59,035 nucleotides of DNA, taken from NCBI GenBank assembly GCA_018380195.1, contig JAGZUC010000012.1:1-59035 (forward strand), given 5' to 3'. This document shows, in pieces, positions 34,701-40,959 of the stretch (within the stretch, counting starts at the first letter, position 1; each line of letters opens with the position of its first letter). Below the pieces are notes generated by a model. It did no database searches, had not been told where the DNA came from, and saw only the letters and a program-made list of their open reading frames with translations. Position numbers and translations under genes: made by a program. The stretch is from Collinsella sp. Lineage in GTDB: Bacteria > Actinomycetota > Coriobacteriia > Coriobacteriales > Coriobacteriaceae.

Positions 34701-34918
34701 AGTCGTTCCATGTCGATTGTGGCGCGCTCGAGATGCCCTATGCCAAGACCGATGCCTATGCTGCGCTCGAGGCGAGCCGCCGAGCCCTTACCATCGCCGG
34801 CGTGGACGGCACGCGTCTGGCTTGCGCTCGTACCGAGGACGACCTGCCCCACAATGTCAACCCGACGAACATTGCTACGGTATCCGAGGTCGTGACCGAG
34901 GTTATCCGCCGTTCGTAG
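31748..34918 (+). CDS. Membrane-bound M28-peptidase-like protein with long acidic insert
   Basis: 1056 aa from the ATG at 31748 (TGGAGC upstream). The two halves of an M28 zinc-peptidase fold are recognisable. VVVVAHYDSPR (His138, Asp140) is the first metal site. SGAVCNKSSVAAMLG aligns with the GANDNASG block. After a roughly 600-residue, Glu/Asp/Ala/Gln/Pro-rich, apparently disordered insert, HDIWFVATGASDCDGAGMKAFL aligns with the block that carries the catalytic Glu-Glu, and FINLESVG with the later metal-site block. The bridging Asp and both Glu are replaced, so catalysis is doubtful. Four or so hydrophobic helices lie in 55-100 and 155-207. A basic KSRKRGLGGLFGRKKK patch precedes the C-terminal half. 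The role is unknown. Confidence 0.65.
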   Translation: MANTQNYINHLLQNTGITPACSEEERLAAEDIAQIFRNHGFDPEVQEFNAPAPSRLAFAVTGILAFAGALLMGIGGGIGLVGTLLTIVGAVLYVLERTGHPVVSRLGKTGVSQNVIAYHKASGLLASPRNRPVVVVAHYDSPRAELLAREPYASYRALIAKLLPVATVAPAAVAILRILPLPGALKVLLWIVAILASLVALANAANIISNRHILPYTSGAVCNKSSVAAMLGVMDNVAPFQGDNEFPDDAPFDTYFGEQKRRAEEMARAAAEYAAAQQQNDYGNTIEYEEPTYAEDEFGQPIAPDAQAEPEQDEAFDEQIEGFEGASADETLIGVIVPEDQNQAVQAEEFNDGVPAAEPAEEPAEPEPKLYRNAAGNIRFGSDAIRALGMLPESCTLDYEEGEEPTFEPEPAPVVTADDGSAAVTAAVAEPEAVSAFDPAAGLDILAPAAPAQDVADESDDDYVEQPRRVSYESDTDFSAEIPAATPHADIASAFSSIGASASNFFKGALAKGKKFVDDFEEKRAAAREAAEQEAIAQQQAAEAARELAAQEFEQNEAMQSAPVEAAEATTSFESQQPASADVVEATTSFEAQQHVDSTMSFDAAQFDSTITFEKQGTAIAEPLPVSDEQGDAADDDEPVDAAEIQDAAEDEPVEANSDEEQYAAAEQDDSTEVEQEEVPAVSETPETDESRPYSTQIFTMPTPSGSGATVANVAPTQDETVDSLMAQISSQASPRPQMNVPDPASAPSPAPSSSPLASVPDPSLPSMKQANVASRTSLFDLPDPSAQVNDPFATAQGPEPTSAPVAPPMPVASGAQPIETISAPAPAAPKSRKRGLGGLFGRKKKNEQDSMSDWLGVEDDYDAKKSGRGIGSWDNFEDDNDGWKGGATSSDGASSEDMLSAVASMGDDELLGHDIWFVATGASDCDGAGMKAFLASHRDKLRGVFFINLESVGAGRLSVVTVEGEQQLLKGDRRIMNLVSKVCKSFHVDCGALEMPYAKTDAYAALEASRRALTIAGVDGTRLACARTEDDLPHNVNPTNIATVSEVVTEVIRRS

Positions 34919-34939
34919 ACGGAGCTCTAAGGAGTCAAC

Positions 34940-35158
34940 GTGTTTTCGTATATTAAGCGCCATTGGCCTTTCTACGTGATTTTGACCTTGATTGCCATTG
35001 CGTTAGGATTTGGGGCTGCCTACATCGTGGGTGCAAAGGGCTCGACCCCCGCCTCCGCAATCAGCGAAGAGGTGGAGCAAGAACAGAGTACGGGTGCCGA
35101 TGGGATTCCTGAGTCCGAGCAGGCAATCGTTGATGGTGGATCTTCGTCTGCAGAGTAG
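34940..35158 (+). CDS. Small single-pass membrane protein
   Basis: 72 aa from a GTG start with AAGGAG upstream. A basic N-terminus and one hydrophobic helix (about 11-31) are followed by an acidic Ser/Glu-rich tail. It lies 21 nt after the M28-like gene and shares its acidic character, so a common function at the membrane is plausible. No family recognised. Confidence 0.65.
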   Translation: MFSYIKRHWPFYVILTLIAIALGFGAAYIVGAKGSTPASAISEEVEQEQSTGADGIPESEQAIVDGGSSSAE

Positions 35159-35179
35159 ATGCGGCGATTTAAATGATTG

Positions 35180-35217
35180 AAAGCGGGCGAGCCAGGGGAC
35201 TGGCTCGCCCGCTTTTT
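35180..35217. terminator. Bidirectional terminator between small membrane gene and adhesin
   Basis: AAAGCGGGCGAGCCA pairs with TGGCTCGCCCGCTTT around a 6-nt loop. T-runs lie on the plus strand, with an A/T-rich flank on the other side. Confidence 0.85.
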
Positions 35218-35224
35218 CATCGTG

Positions 35225-38200
35225 CTAGCGCTTCTTTGGGATCGACCTAAGGCGAGCGAACCATAGGGCTGCGGCACCCGAGGTCAGGAGCGCGGTGATG
35301 CAAGCGGCGATGGGAACTGATCCTGTTGCCGGTAGGTCCTGCGGTAGGGTACAGCGTTGAATGACGCTGTCCTCGTTATGTGACTCAAGTTTATCGCCGC
35401 CACCGTTGCGGCAAAGATCGACGCGCGCGCTGTTGGTGAGTGCGGTTTGGGGCGTATAAGCCGACGTTGCCTGCATGTGTACGACTGCGCCCCGAGCGTC
35501 TGTGCCAAGGATTGCTTTGGCATCGTCAAGGTCGTCGTGCTCATCTTTGAGATCATCGCGGGTCCAAGAATCCGCATCGCTTCGAGTCGTAAAGTCGGCG
35601 GCTACCGCACCGTATTCAATTCGAATGCCTGTTACGACGGTATTGGATGCAAGGTCGAGCTCTTCCGCCTCGAGTGTGGTGGATTCCGTGGTCGAGACAT
35701 CCGCCTTCCAGAGGCGCCAGCCGTCGTAATCGACGAGGCGGCAGTCCTCACCAAGGCTCTCTTTTACTTCGTCGGACTCAAGCCAAGGATTTTCGTGTCC
35801 ATCGTCAAGTGTCGCGTTCGCCGGCTCATCGACGTCTGTCGAGTCCAACGGCGTCGTGCGATACCACACGTTGCACAGACCGTTGAGGTCGCCGATGGCG
35901 ACGGGGGTTTCGATTGAGATGAATCTCGCCGTGCCGTCTTTGGCGCACTCAAGATCATCGGTAATCGTAAACTCATCAACCCAAGTAGCGGAATCGTTTC
36001 GAGCGTCGATGGTATAGGAGAAAAGTCCATCCGTATTAGTTTGCGTCGCGGCGCGATTTTTACCATCGCCGTTAGCCAACAGGCCCTTTTCGATAGGTTG
36101 GACAAGTTCCTGACGCTTGTCGACCTGTCCCTTGATCTCGATGGGCGCATCCTTCATCGCGACGGATTGGACTTCTCCCGTATCCTTTATTTCAAACGTT
36201 ATTTCCTCGGCAAGGTCATAGGTCCGCGGAGACATCATTTCGCGCAACGAGTAGGTGCCGGGTGCAAGATGTTCGACGCGGTGTGGCTTGTCGGATGAGG
36301 TCCAGGAGTCTATTTCGGTTTTATCGGGACCATATAAGGTGAGTTGTGCGCCTTCCACTTCCTGCTCACCGCTTGCATCGACCTTGGAGATATCAACCTT
36401 GGTGTAATCGTCGGATACGTTAAGCCGTGCTTCTACAACGGGTGTTTTCTGGTCGGCATAAGTAAGGTCGACAATATGGGTTGTCCGATCGAGCAAGAAG
36501 CCTGCCGGCGCTTGAGTCTCGACAACCTCGTAGCGTGCGGTGCCAAGTCCCAGCGGGAGGTTGTCCGCGCGTGCTTCTCCAGTTTCATCCGTCGTGACGG
36601 TCGCGACAGTCTCACCGTCGAGCGCGGCAATGCTACCGTCGGGGCGCACGATATCACCCGAGGCACGGATCTCAAAGACGGCGCCCGCGAGGCTGCTGCC
36701 GTCTATGGCATCGGTTTTAACGATCCTGATGTTTCCGGTCGCGGCGTGGTCATAATACGAGGCGACTGCAACGGGCGTTAGGTTCATGTCGGCGGGTATG
36801 TTTACCTCGATCTCTTCGCCGACAAGATAGGGCTCTTTGGCCGAGGTTTCGCGTACATAATAGGTGCCCGGCACGAGCGATTCGGGCAGTGTGACGGTCC
36901 CGGTCGCGTCAGTCGTAAAGGTGTCCATTACGTCATGTGCTGGATACCAGCAAGTTTGTGAGACAGGTTCGTGATTGCTGTCGAGGAGTTGGAAGGTGAA
37001 TCCGGCTAGGGGAACAGAAGCGCCTGTTTGGGCATCGCGTTTTACAATCTGGAGATGCGTCGACAGAGCGTGGTTGTCCACGATATATTGAAGCTCGGCG
37101 CCGTCGGAAATCTGATTGGCCCCGACGGTCCATTCCCCTGCACGTTTAAAACCCTCGGGGACGGTTTCCGGAACCTCGCGAACCGTGTAGCCGGCACGGT
37201 CGTATGGGACGGCTCCGTGGACACCGGCGGGTCGCTTGCCTGTGCCGAACCATGCTTCGGGCTGATCTTTGGTGGAGGCAAAGCCATAGATGTTTGTGGT
37301 CAGTGTGCCAACAACCTGCTGAGAGCCGTTGCTGACAACCTCAAAGACAACACCACCCGCCGGCTGCTCCAGGCCGGATTGGTCGCTATTGCCGTAATCC
37401 TTGAATTTGGAAATCTCAAGGTTAAACGCAATGGGGATATCGGAAACGCGAGATTCGATCTCGACCACGCCTGAATCGCCGAGCTGGTCGGCTCCAACGG
37501 TATAGGTCCAGCTGTCGTTGGATGGCAGGTAGCCCTCGGGGGCTTTTGATTCGTAGATGGTAAAGGTTCCTAAGGGGACATCGGCGAGGGTGGCCCGACC
37601 GCTTTCGTCGGTCGTGAGGATTTGTGCCCATCCAGGGGTTGATTGCGACACACACGTGTACTCTGCTCCTGCGAGTGAAGATCCCACCTGGGGGCCGGCA
37701 TTCGTCGCGGCATCGAGTTTTACGATACGCAGGTTGATGGTGCCGGGCTGTTCATCAATGGCGACCCGCCCGCCGTCATTCCCCGTGGTAAAGGCAATAC
37801 GATCGTGGCGGGGGACATAGCCGGCCGGTGCCTTCGTTTCAACTAGGTAGTATGCCGTGTTGGGCAGAAGTGTTGCTTGCGCTCGACCGTTGCTGTCCAT
37901 CTTGATGGTGCCGACACGCGCGCCGCTGGCGCTCTCAAAAATATCGAATGTTGCCCCGGTAAACTGATAGGTATTGTTTCCGCTGGTAATAACGGTGTTA
38001 GCAGACTGCTTTTGGAAGGAAACAGAGACCGCCGGCAGTACATAGAGCATGTCTTGACGTTTGCTGCCGCCCGATACGGCCCCTAGATAGCGTCGCGCGC
38101 GGTGCGGAGCGGCTTTGATGCTTCCTGATTTTGCGCTGTCGTGGAGCCACCGCGCAGCCGCCACGACTTCATTGTCGGCGGTAAAGTGTCCGCTCTTGGT

Positions 38201-38656
38201 TTTACCCTGAGCGGTCGTGTAGGAGTAGGTGCCGTCGACATGGGTAGTGCCGTTGAGCATCCATACGGCAAGCTGGGTGGCGGCGCGGGCGCGATCGGGT
38301 GAAAGATGGTAACCGCCAAACGACGTGGTGGTGGGATATCCGTGACAAACGATTGCCGCGAACTCGTCGTCGAGCCACACCCAGCCTTGATCAAAGTTGA
38401 GCCATGGGCCACCCGGTTTGGTGGGGCCGGGGCGCTCCTGGTTCATGCAGTAGGCAATCGAGGTGTCTTGAGCTTCATACTTGCCGATGAAGAAGGGCCC
38501 ACAATCATCGCTAATAGTGCGGAAGCCGAGCTGGTCGTAGCCATCGACGGCAAATGCGGCTCCCGGTGCCAGGCAGCCGAAAAGCAGGAAGAGGAGCAGG
38601 AGCAGCGGACCTGTTGCAATTGCGCTGTGGACAGAGTGCGTGGGTGCGTTGGACAT
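35225..38656 (-). CDS. Thioester-domain, LPXTG-anchored surface adhesin
   Basis: 1143 aa. A signal peptide covers residues 1-36. The N-terminal domain has AYCMNQ (Cys70) and ATQLAVW (Gln128), the two motifs that form an internal Cys-Gln thioester in TED adhesins. About six SpaA/Cna-B-type repeats follow (about 215-830), most with the pattern xVKxD...LAGAxFxI...E(T)xAPxGY and candidate Lys-Asn isopeptide bonds. A larger beta-rich region follows (about 850-1095). The C-terminus is LPATG (1108-1112), a hydrophobic helix and RLRSIPKKR, a sortase signal. Such proteins act as covalent tethers to host surfaces. AAGGAG precedes the ATG. No sortase gene lies in the window. Confidence 0.88.
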   Translation of the reverse strand: MSNAPTHSVHSAIATGPLLLLLFLLFGCLAPGAAFAVDGYDQLGFRTISDDCGPFFIGKYEAQDTSIAYCMNQERPGPTKPGGPWLNFDQGWVWLDDEFAAIVCHGYPTTTSFGGYHLSPDRARAATQLAVWMLNGTTHVDGTYSYTTAQGKTKSGHFTADNEVVAAARWLHDSAKSGSIKAAPHRARRYLGAVSGGSKRQDMLYVLPAVSVSFQKQSANTVITSGNNTYQFTGATFDIFESASGARVGTIKMDSNGRAQATLLPNTAYYLVETKAPAGYVPRHDRIAFTTGNDGGRVAIDEQPGTINLRIVKLDAATNAGPQVGSSLAGAEYTCVSQSTPGWAQILTTDESGRATLADVPLGTFTIYESKAPEGYLPSNDSWTYTVGADQLGDSGVVEIESRVSDIPIAFNLEISKFKDYGNSDQSGLEQPAGGVVFEVVSNGSQQVVGTLTTNIYGFASTKDQPEAWFGTGKRPAGVHGAVPYDRAGYTVREVPETVPEGFKRAGEWTVGANQISDGAELQYIVDNHALSTHLQIVKRDAQTGASVPLAGFTFQLLDSNHEPVSQTCWYPAHDVMDTFTTDATGTVTLPESLVPGTYYVRETSAKEPYLVGEEIEVNIPADMNLTPVAVASYYDHAATGNIRIVKTDAIDGSSLAGAVFEIRASGDIVRPDGSIAALDGETVATVTTDETGEARADNLPLGLGTARYEVVETQAPAGFLLDRTTHIVDLTYADQKTPVVEARLNVSDDYTKVDISKVDASGEQEVEGAQLTLYGPDKTEIDSWTSSDKPHRVEHLAPGTYSLREMMSPRTYDLAEEITFEIKDTGEVQSVAMKDAPIEIKGQVDKRQELVQPIEKGLLANGDGKNRAATQTNTDGLFSYTIDARNDSATWVDEFTITDDLECAKDGTARFISIETPVAIGDLNGLCNVWYRTTPLDSTDVDEPANATLDDGHENPWLESDEVKESLGEDCRLVDYDGWRLWKADVSTTESTTLEAEELDLASNTVVTGIRIEYGAVAADFTTRSDADSWTRDDLKDEHDDLDDAKAILGTDARGAVVHMQATSAYTPQTALTNSARVDLCRNGGGDKLESHNEDSVIQRCTLPQDLPATGSVPIAACITALLTSGAAALWFARLRSIPKKR

Positions 38657-38709
38657 GGCTGCTCCTTATCCCTCGTGCGCCGCACGGGGAGGCTGCGACG
38701 CGTAGGATG

Positions 38710-38737
38710 AGGCTACCCCCGAGGTTCATGCGGGTAA
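38710..38737 (-). promoter_or_regulatory. Predicted adhesin promoter with G5 tract beside -10
   Basis: Minus strand: TTACCC (38732-38737), 16-nt spacer ending in five G (38716-38720), then TAGCCT (38710-38715). The layout matches the promoter of the other surface protein at 40868-40897. The leader before the ATG is about 47 nt. Nothing else is seen in 38738-38953. Confidence 0.45.
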
Positions 38738-38953
38738 GTACCGGAGCCTGACCAAAAGCTTGCCCAATTCCTGACAAATTGAGCTCAAATACAACAATCA
38801 AGCAAAAGCGCAGGTAGAAGATAAGGAGAACAGGAAGTCAAAGGTCCTCGTCTCCACAATTGACGCGATTTTCAAACGAATCTCCACAGCTAAAACAAGC
38901 ATCGCCACCCTTGTATCGAACAAGACAACCGCGTTATACTATCCCCCACATAT

Positions 38954-39028
38954 GCGGGCATCGCCAAGTGGTAAGGCATCAGCTTCCCAAGCTGACACTC
39001 GCGGGTTCGAGTCCCGTTGCCCGCTCCA
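38954..39028 (+). tRNA. tRNA-Gly(CCC)
   Basis: 75 nt with encoded CCA. Acceptor GCGGGCA/TGCCCGC, anticodon CCC, T-arm GCGGGTTCGAGTCCCG. Its last 18 nt recur at 39203-39220. Confidence 0.96.
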
Positions 39029-39220
39029 AAAAAAGTAAAAGCACGACACCGTTTCGGTGCCGTGCTTTTTTTCAATAAAGTGCCGGGACTCGAACCCGCC
39101 AGGGTGCGAGCGTTAAATAAACGCGAAGCGTTTATAGCGAGCAGGCAAGGTCGCCGATAGGCGACCGCAGCCGGTGCGTATTTGCGAAGCAAATACGCGG
39201 ACGTCCCGTTGCCCGCTCCA
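39029..39220 (+). mobile_element. tRNA-Gly-linked three-hairpin cassette
   Basis: The 192-bp block runs from the tRNA 3' end to a direct copy of that end (GTCCCGTTGCCCGCTCCA, 39203-39220). In order it holds an intrinsic terminator, an inverted copy of the tRNA-Gly T-arm (39082-39100), hairpin 1 at 39117-39135, hairpin 2 at 39149-39166, hairpin 3 at 39176-39198 and the tRNA-end copy. Hairpins 1 and 3 have GCGAAGC mini-loops. No gene is present. The same order occurs at 58398-58576. Mobility is inferred from the flanking direct repeat. Confidence 0.6.
39040..39072 (+). terminator. Terminator after tRNA-Gly
   Basis: AGCACGACACCG pairs with GGTGCCGTGCT (one mismatch) around TTTC and continues into seven T residues. 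Confidence 0.85.
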
Positions 39221-39322
39221 ATCTCAAAATGTTAGGTTAATGCCTACTGCCCATACTTGCACTCGCGCACGGTACAATGGTTGGGTTACGACCAACGTGC
39301 CAATAACCAAAAAGGAGCCGCT

Positions 39323-40666
39323 ATGATCGATCGCTATACCCGCCCGGAGATGGGACACATCTTCTCCCTCGAGAACAAGTACGCCATTTGGCAGGAGATC
39401 GAGGTCCTGGCCTGCGAGGCCCAGGCGGAGCTCGGCAAGATCGGTATTTCCAAAGAAGAGGCCCAGTGGATTCGCGACCACGCCAACTTTGAGAAGGAGA
39501 AGGTTGACGAGATCGAGGAGGTCACGCGCCACGATGTCATCGCCTTCCTGACCAACATGAAGGAGTACATCGACGCCGACGTCCCCGAGGGCGAGCCCAA
39601 GCCCAGCCGCTGGGTTCACTACGGTATGACCAGCTCTGACCTGGGTGATACGGCTCTGTGCTACCAGCTCACTCAGGCTTGCGACCTTATCATCGAGGAC
39701 GTCAAGAAGCTCGGCGAGATCTGCAAGCGCCGTGCCTTCGAGGAGCGCAACACGCTCTGCGCCGGCCGTACTCACGGTATTCACGCCGAGCCGATGACCT
39801 TCGGCATGAAGTTTGGCTCTTGGGCTTGGGAGCTCAAGCGCGATTTGGACCGTCTTGAGGATGCCCGCAAGAACGTCGCCTTCGGTGCCATCTCGGGCGC
39901 TGTCGGCACGTACAGCTCCATCGAGCCGTTCGTGGAGGAGTATGTCTGCGAGCACCTTGGTCTGGTTCACGATCCGCTGTCTACGCAGGTCATCAGCCGT
40001 GACCACCACGCCTACCTTGCCGGCGTGCTCGCTACCACGGCAGCTACCTGCGAGCGCATTGCGACCGAGGTTCGCAACCTGCAGAAGACCGATACGCTCG
40101 AGGCCGAGGAGCCGTTCCGCAAGGGTCAAAAGGGCAGCTCCGCCATGCCGCACAAGCGCAACCCCATCACTATGGAGAAGGTCTGCGGCCTTTCGCGCAT
40201 CGTCAAGTCCAACGCCCAGGTCGCCTTCGACAACGTTGCCCTGTGGCACGAGCGCGACATTTCGCACTCCTCTGCCGAGCGCGTCGCCCAGGCCGATAGC
40301 TTCATCGCCCTTGACCACATGTTCCAGTGCCTCATCCGCGTCATCGACGGCCTGCAGCTGTACCCTGCCCGCATGATGGCCAATCTCAACAAGACCCGCG
40401 GCCTCATCTTCTCCTCCAAGGTGCTGCTGGCTCTCGTCGATACAGGCATCACCCGCGAGGATGCCTATGCCATCGTGCAGGAAAACGCCATGGCCACGTG
40501 GCACGAGGTGCAGGATTGCGTCTCCGGTCCTACCTTTAAGGAGCGCCTCGAGGCCGATCCGCGCTGCACCGTCAGCCAGGAGAAGCTCGACGAGATCTTT
40601 GACCCGTGGGACTTCCTCACCCGCATCGACACGGTCTTCGATCGCCTGGAGCAGCTCGAGTTCTAA
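39323..40666 (+). CDS. purB: Adenylosuccinate lyase
   Basis: About 447 aa. Fumarase/aspartase superfamily with the signature SSAMPHKRNPITMEKVCGL (catalytic Ser loop), HYGMTSSDLGDTA and GRTHGIHAEP. It catalyses two steps of purine synthesis: SAICAR to AICAR and adenylosuccinate to AMP. AAAGGAG lies before the ATG at 39323. It stands alone here; another purine gene, purC, lies 12 kb away. Confidence 0.97.
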   Translation: MIDRYTRPEMGHIFSLENKYAIWQEIEVLACEAQAELGKIGISKEEAQWIRDHANFEKEKVDEIEEVTRHDVIAFLTNMKEYIDADVPEGEPKPSRWVHYGMTSSDLGDTALCYQLTQACDLIIEDVKKLGEICKRRAFEERNTLCAGRTHGIHAEPMTFGMKFGSWAWELKRDLDRLEDARKNVAFGAISGAVGTYSSIEPFVEEYVCEHLGLVHDPLSTQVISRDHHAYLAGVLATTAATCERIATEVRNLQKTDTLEAEEPFRKGQKGSSAMPHKRNPITMEKVCGLSRIVKSNAQVAFDNVALWHERDISHSSAERVAQADSFIALDHMFQCLIRVIDGLQLYPARMMANLNKTRGLIFSSKVLLALVDTGITREDAYAIVQENAMATWHEVQDCVSGPTFKERLEADPRCTVSQEKLDEIFDPWDFLTRIDTVFDRLEQLEF

Positions 40667-40737
40667 TTGACCGATCGGGGAGGTAGTCAAATCGATCAAT
40701 TCTCCGCGGCCCTCGTTCGAGTGCGACTTTCCAACAC

Positions 40738-40775
40738 AAGCCCCGCTCGCAGCTCGCTCTGCCAGCGGGGCTTGT
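40738..40775 (+). terminator. Terminator after purB
   Basis: AAGCCCCGCT pairs with AGCGGGGCTT around a 16-nt loop; the T-tail is short. Confidence 0.6.
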
Positions 40776-40867
40776 ACATGAGCGCACCTAGAAAGCTGGA
40801 CGTCAGCGATATATGCGCGTCAACTGTGCTGCTTGCCGATAATTTGAGACATCTGACAAACATTACC

Positions 40868-40897
40868 TTGCCGGTAACTGTCGGGGGGGGGTATCCT
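40868..40897 (+). promoter_or_regulatory. Predicted promoter with G9 tract in the spacer
   Basis: TTGCCG (40868-40873) and TATCCT (40892-40897) are separated by 18 nt whose last nine bases are all G (40883-40891). Slippage in the tract would change the -35/-10 spacing. The surface-protein ATG at 40960 lies about 56 nt after the likely start site. Confidence 0.55.
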
Positions 40898-40959
40898 TAA
40901 GCCAATTTTAAGGTGTGGGAGAATGCTGCGTTTTTTCACGAGAGATTGGACTTAGGGGA

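Noticed and set aside
31697..34963. 1088-aa open frame opposite the M28-like gene
   Set aside because: Low-complexity Arg/Gly/Leu-rich translation mirrors the acidic Ala-rich gene on the other strand. The plus-strand gene has a start signal and recognisable domain blocks.
38657..38740. c-di-GMP or cobalamin riboswitch before the thioester adhesin
   Set aside because: Some short matches (CTCCGGTA, CCCGC) but the conserved cores of these riboswitches are missing. A promoter with a G tract explains the shared sequence better.
39224..40699. 491-aa open frame opposite purB
   Set aside because: purB is unmistakable on the plus strand; this frame is its shadow.
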